From NCBI GenBank assembly GCA_903938205.1, contig CAJACJ010000408.1, positions 1 to 7,901 of the forward strand: DNA of 7,901 nucleotides, in the 5' to 3' direction. The stretch is from an uncultured bacterium. GTDB taxonomy: Bacteria > Planctomycetota > Phycisphaerae > Phycisphaerales > SM1A02. The notes under the pieces were generated by a model, which saw only the letters and a list, made by a program, of their open reading frames with translations, ran no database searches and was not told the DNA's origin. This document shows positions 5,784 through 7,901 of the stretch, piece by piece (position 1 is the first letter of the stretch; each line of letters begins with the position of its first letter). A program made the position numbers and the translations under genes.

Positions 5784-6784
5784 TCAAGCCTTCCGGCGCG
5801 TGCGGCGTCCGGATGGCGGGAACTGGTTCCGCTGTTCCGGAAAAAATTCTCACCAACGACGATCTGTCGCGCATTCTTGACACCACCGATGAGTGGATCA
5901 CGCAGCGCACTGGCATTCGTTGTCGCCGTGTGAGCGATCAATCAAAAGAAGGCACTTTTACGCTGGCGCGCGATGCTTTGCGCCGCGCGCTTGATGCCGC
6001 ATCCATGAAGGCATCGGACTTGGATTTGCTGATCATTGGTACATGCACGGCGGAAATGCGCTGTCCAAGTTTGGCTTGCCGAGTGGCCGGTGATCTTGGC
6101 GCCATCAACGCTGGCGCATTTGATGTCGCCGCGGCTTGCAGTGGATTTGTCTACGCGCTGAATGTTGCGGAAACAATGGTGCGCTCTGGTCGATACAAAA
6201 ATGTTGGCGTGATTGGCGCCGACGCCATGAGCACCATGGTGGACTACCAAGATCGCTCCGTCAGTATTTTATTCGGTGACGCGGCGGGCGCGGCCATTCT
6301 TGTGCCCGACCCCGACTTGAACCGCGGATGTATTTATCAAACACTGGGCTCCGATGGCCGCGACTGGACTGGTTTGTACATTCCAAATCGCGCGCAAGAA
6401 GTTCCAGAGGCGGACAAGGACAATCCAATTCGTCTTGGCTATTTGCGCATGGATGGCCGCGAGATTTTTAAATTTGCGGTGGGCAAATTCCGCGAGGTGA
6501 TCGCAGACGCGCTTGAGAAAACTGGACTGACCGCCGACGACATTAGTCAAATTGTGTGCCACCAAAGCAACGCGCGCATTATTGAGAACGCGATTGAAAA
6601 ATTAAAATTGCCGCGTGAAAAAGTGCTGATCAATATTGATCAATTTGGAAATTCCAGCTCCGGAAGCGTTGGTTTGTGCCTGGATCAAGTGTGGCGCGCC
6701 GGCAAAATTCCAGCGGGAAAACCCATGATTTTGGTGGCTTTTGGTGGCGGCGTGACTTGGGCCAGCAATGTTTGGAACGTCTAA
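5780..6784 (+). CDS. fabH: 3-oxoacyl-[ACP] synthase III (KAS III)
   Basis: Condenses a short acyl-CoA (usually acetyl-CoA) with malonyl-ACP, the first step of type II fatty acid synthesis. The 334-residue product carries the full triad: Cys120 in DVAAACSGF, His261 in CHQSNARI and Asn291 in QFGNSSSGS. Other signatures are TTDEWITQRTGI (35-46), LFGDAAGAA (164-172) and the C-terminal FGGGVTWAS. The start is a GTG at 5780 overlapping the plsX stop as GTGA, with GAGG about seven bases upstream. The N-terminus, IKPSGACGVRMAGTGSAVP, aligns with the family after a short extension. Where most family members have RTGIRER, this one reads RTGIRCR (Cys48), a minor difference away from the triad. Primer preference (acetyl versus branched) cannot be told from the sequence by eye. 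Confidence 0.98.
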   Translation: MIKPSGACGVRMAGTGSAVPEKILTNDDLSRILDTTDEWITQRTGIRCRRVSDQSKEGTFTLARDALRRALDAASMKASDLDLLIIGTCTAEMRCPSLACRVAGDLGAINAGAFDVAAACSGFVYALNVAETMVRSGRYKNVGVIGADAMSTMVDYQDRSVSILFGDAAGAAILVPDPDLNRGCIYQTLGSDGRDWTGLYIPNRAQEVPEADKDNPIRLGYLRMDGREIFKFAVGKFREVIADALEKTGLTADDISQIVCHQSNARIIENAIEKLKLPREKVLINIDQFGNSSSGSVGLCLDQVWRAGKIPAGKPMILVAFGGGVTWASNVWNV

Positions 6785-6860
6785 TTTACGATCACTGTCT
6801 TCGCGTCGCTGATATCTATCTTTCATTTCATGTGGTGGATTTCCACCTGGGAGTATTCAA

Positions 6861-7829
6861 ATGAGTCTCAATGCAATTTTCTTGGCGCCAGGCCAAGGCG
6901 CGCAAAGCGTCGGCATGTGCAAGTCGTGGTACGCCGCAAGTCCAGCCGCGCGCGCAATCTTTGAAGAGGCGAATCACATCGCCCACTTTGAAGGCGGCCA
7001 CACGCTGAGCCAATTGTGCTTTGAAGGTCCAGCTGAACGTTTGAACCAAACTGATGTCAGTCAACCCGCGCTTTTGGTGTGTGGCATTGCGTGCCACGCC
7101 GCGCTGGTGGAGCGGCACGGCGAGATTGAAATTTCTGGAACGCTTGGACTTTCGCTTGGCGAATACACGGCGCTGGCCTTGGCCGGCGCGTTCTCGTGGC
7201 AAGACGCGCTGCGACTTGTTCTGATTCGCGGTCGACTGATGCAACAAGCCGCCGTTGCCAGCAAGGGTGGCATGGTTGCATTGATTGGCGCCGATGAGGA
7301 AAAAGCCAACGCCGTGTGCTTAGCCGCGGCGCTAGACGGAGTGCTTGTGCCCGCCAACTTCAACGCACCTGGACAAATTGTTTTAAGTGGCGACGCCGAG
7401 ACATGCGAACGCGCTTGCGTGGAAGCCAGCAAACTTGGCCTGCGCGCCAGCAAGCTCACCGTTGCCGGCGCGTTTCACAGCCCTCTCATGGCACCCGCCG
7501 CGCAAGGCATGGCTAGGGCTTTGGAGGATGTCGAAATACAACCCCTGAATTGCCAGGTTTGGAGCAATGTCACAGGCAAACCGCATGCAATGAATGACGC
7601 GACAAGCGTGCGAAAATTGCTGGTTGATAAACTGGTCATGCCTGTGCGTTGGGATGCTTGTTGCGCCGATATGATCGCGTGGCGCACATCCAAGGAACTG
7701 GACGGCATTTGCAAGGTGTATGAACTTGCCCCAGGCACCGTGTTGCGCGGTTTGATGCGACGAATTCACAAAGCCACCGAGGTCACCACCCATGATTCAA
7801 TTGCGGAAACTCAAAATGCAAAAAGTTAA
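6861..7829 (+). CDS. fabD: Malonyl-CoA:ACP malonyltransferase
   Basis: Transfers malonyl from CoA to acyl carrier protein, supplying the extender for FabH and later condensing enzymes. The 322-residue product shows PGQGAQ at 10-15 (oxyanion Gln12), the nucleophile Ser98 in GLSLGEY (the first position is often His in other members; Leu is a known variant), Arg123 in LIRGRLMQ for the malonyl carboxylate, and catalytic His206 in GAFHSPLM. Residues 166-177 hold the NFNAPGQIVLSG motif. The C-terminus, after VYELAPGTVLRGLMRR, carries about 20 poorly conserved residues. The ATG at 6861 follows GGGAG by seven bases. It lies 76 nt after fabH, the only real gap in this cluster. Its end overlaps the next gene by 14 nt. 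fabG and acpP would be expected nearby but are not in the window. Confidence 0.97.
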   Translation: MSLNAIFLAPGQGAQSVGMCKSWYAASPAARAIFEEANHIAHFEGGHTLSQLCFEGPAERLNQTDVSQPALLVCGIACHAALVERHGEIEISGTLGLSLGEYTALALAGAFSWQDALRLVLIRGRLMQQAAVASKGGMVALIGADEEKANAVCLAAALDGVLVPANFNAPGQIVLSGDAETCERACVEASKLGLRASKLTVAGAFHSPLMAPAAQGMARALEDVEIQPLNCQVWSNVTGKPHAMNDATSVRKLLVDKLVMPVRWDACCADMIAWRTSKELDGICKVYELAPGTVLRGLMRRIHKATEVTTHDSIAETQNAKS

Positions 7830-7901
7830 TTTAGTTTCAACAACCCGCATAGCACTTTTATTTTCAGCGCTGAGTTGCACCATTATTTCGTGTGGCAAAC
7901 C
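7816..7901 (+). CDS. Probable lipoprotein, N-terminal 28 residues (partial, runs off right edge)
   Basis: An ATG at 7816 inside the end of fabD, in another frame, opens a reading frame that continues to the window edge. The product begins MQKVNLVSTTR, then a hydrophobic run IALLFSALSCTIIS, then Cys26-Gly-Lys. This has the layout of a type II (lipoprotein) signal peptide: a positively charged N-region (Lys3, Arg11), a hydrophobic core, and an IISC lipobox with Cys26 as the lipidated residue. GGA lies eight bases before the ATG. The 14-nt overlap with fabD suggests translational coupling. The mature protein is outside the window, so no function can be given. An alternative is that the frame closes just beyond the edge and is not a gene. 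Confidence 0.6.
   Translation, partial: MQKVNLVSTTRIALLFSALSCTIISCGK

Noticed and set aside
7149..7169. GLSLGEY in place of GHSLGEY as a damaged FabD active site.
   Set aside because: Ser98, Arg123 and His206 are all present, and Leu at this position occurs in functional relatives.
1..7901. A hidden new system, defence island, CRISPR array or mobile element.
   Set aside because: Almost every base belongs to conserved housekeeping genes in two coherent blocks. I saw no repeat arrays, integrase, transposase, toxin-antitoxin or restriction genes.

Overview
The window reads as an ordinary bacterial chromosome segment of core housekeeping genes, not a mobile or defence island. I saw no tRNA, rRNA, CRISPR array, insertion sequence or phage gene. 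The protein style (S7 ending FAHFAW with an RSKRVGGANYQVP core, an arginine-rich short L32, a ThiF-type enzyme with a C-terminal tail) suggests a member of the Planctomycetota, perhaps a Phycisphaerae-like lineage. That placement rests on remembered family resemblance, so it is tentative.

Layout: two gene blocks diverge from about 4457-4568. Leftward (minus strand), in order of transcription, are rnhA (ribonuclease HI, apparently frameshifted), rpsL (S12), rpsG (S7), a strong intrinsic terminator, a ThiF/MoeB/HesA-family adenylyltransferase, a DinB-like protein, and the N-terminal 315 residues of glycerol kinase GlpK, which runs off the left edge. Rightward (plus strand) are rpmF (L32), plsX, fabH, fabD and the first 28 residues of a probable lipoprotein that runs off the right edge.

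The plus block is the classic rpmF-plsX-fabH-fabD fatty-acid/phospholipid initiation cluster. PlsX makes acyl-phosphate from acyl-ACP, FabH starts chains from acetyl-CoA and malonyl-ACP, and FabD supplies malonyl-ACP. It is tightly packed: 3 nt between rpmF and plsX, a GTGA stop/start overlap between plsX and fabH, and a 14-nt overlap between fabD and the lipoprotein gene. The minus block holds the first half of a str operon (rpsL-rpsG). It is closed by a terminator instead of continuing into fusA and tuf.

Points most worth a second look: the one-base frameshift in rnhA, which splits the conserved GNPGPGGWG motif while leaving all catalytic residues intact; arginine at S12 position 88, a streptomycin-resistance-type residue; a perfect 15-bp inverted repeat in the rpsL-rpsG gap; and an insertion of about 45 residues in the ThiF-family enzyme. 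I found no convincing new multi-gene system here.
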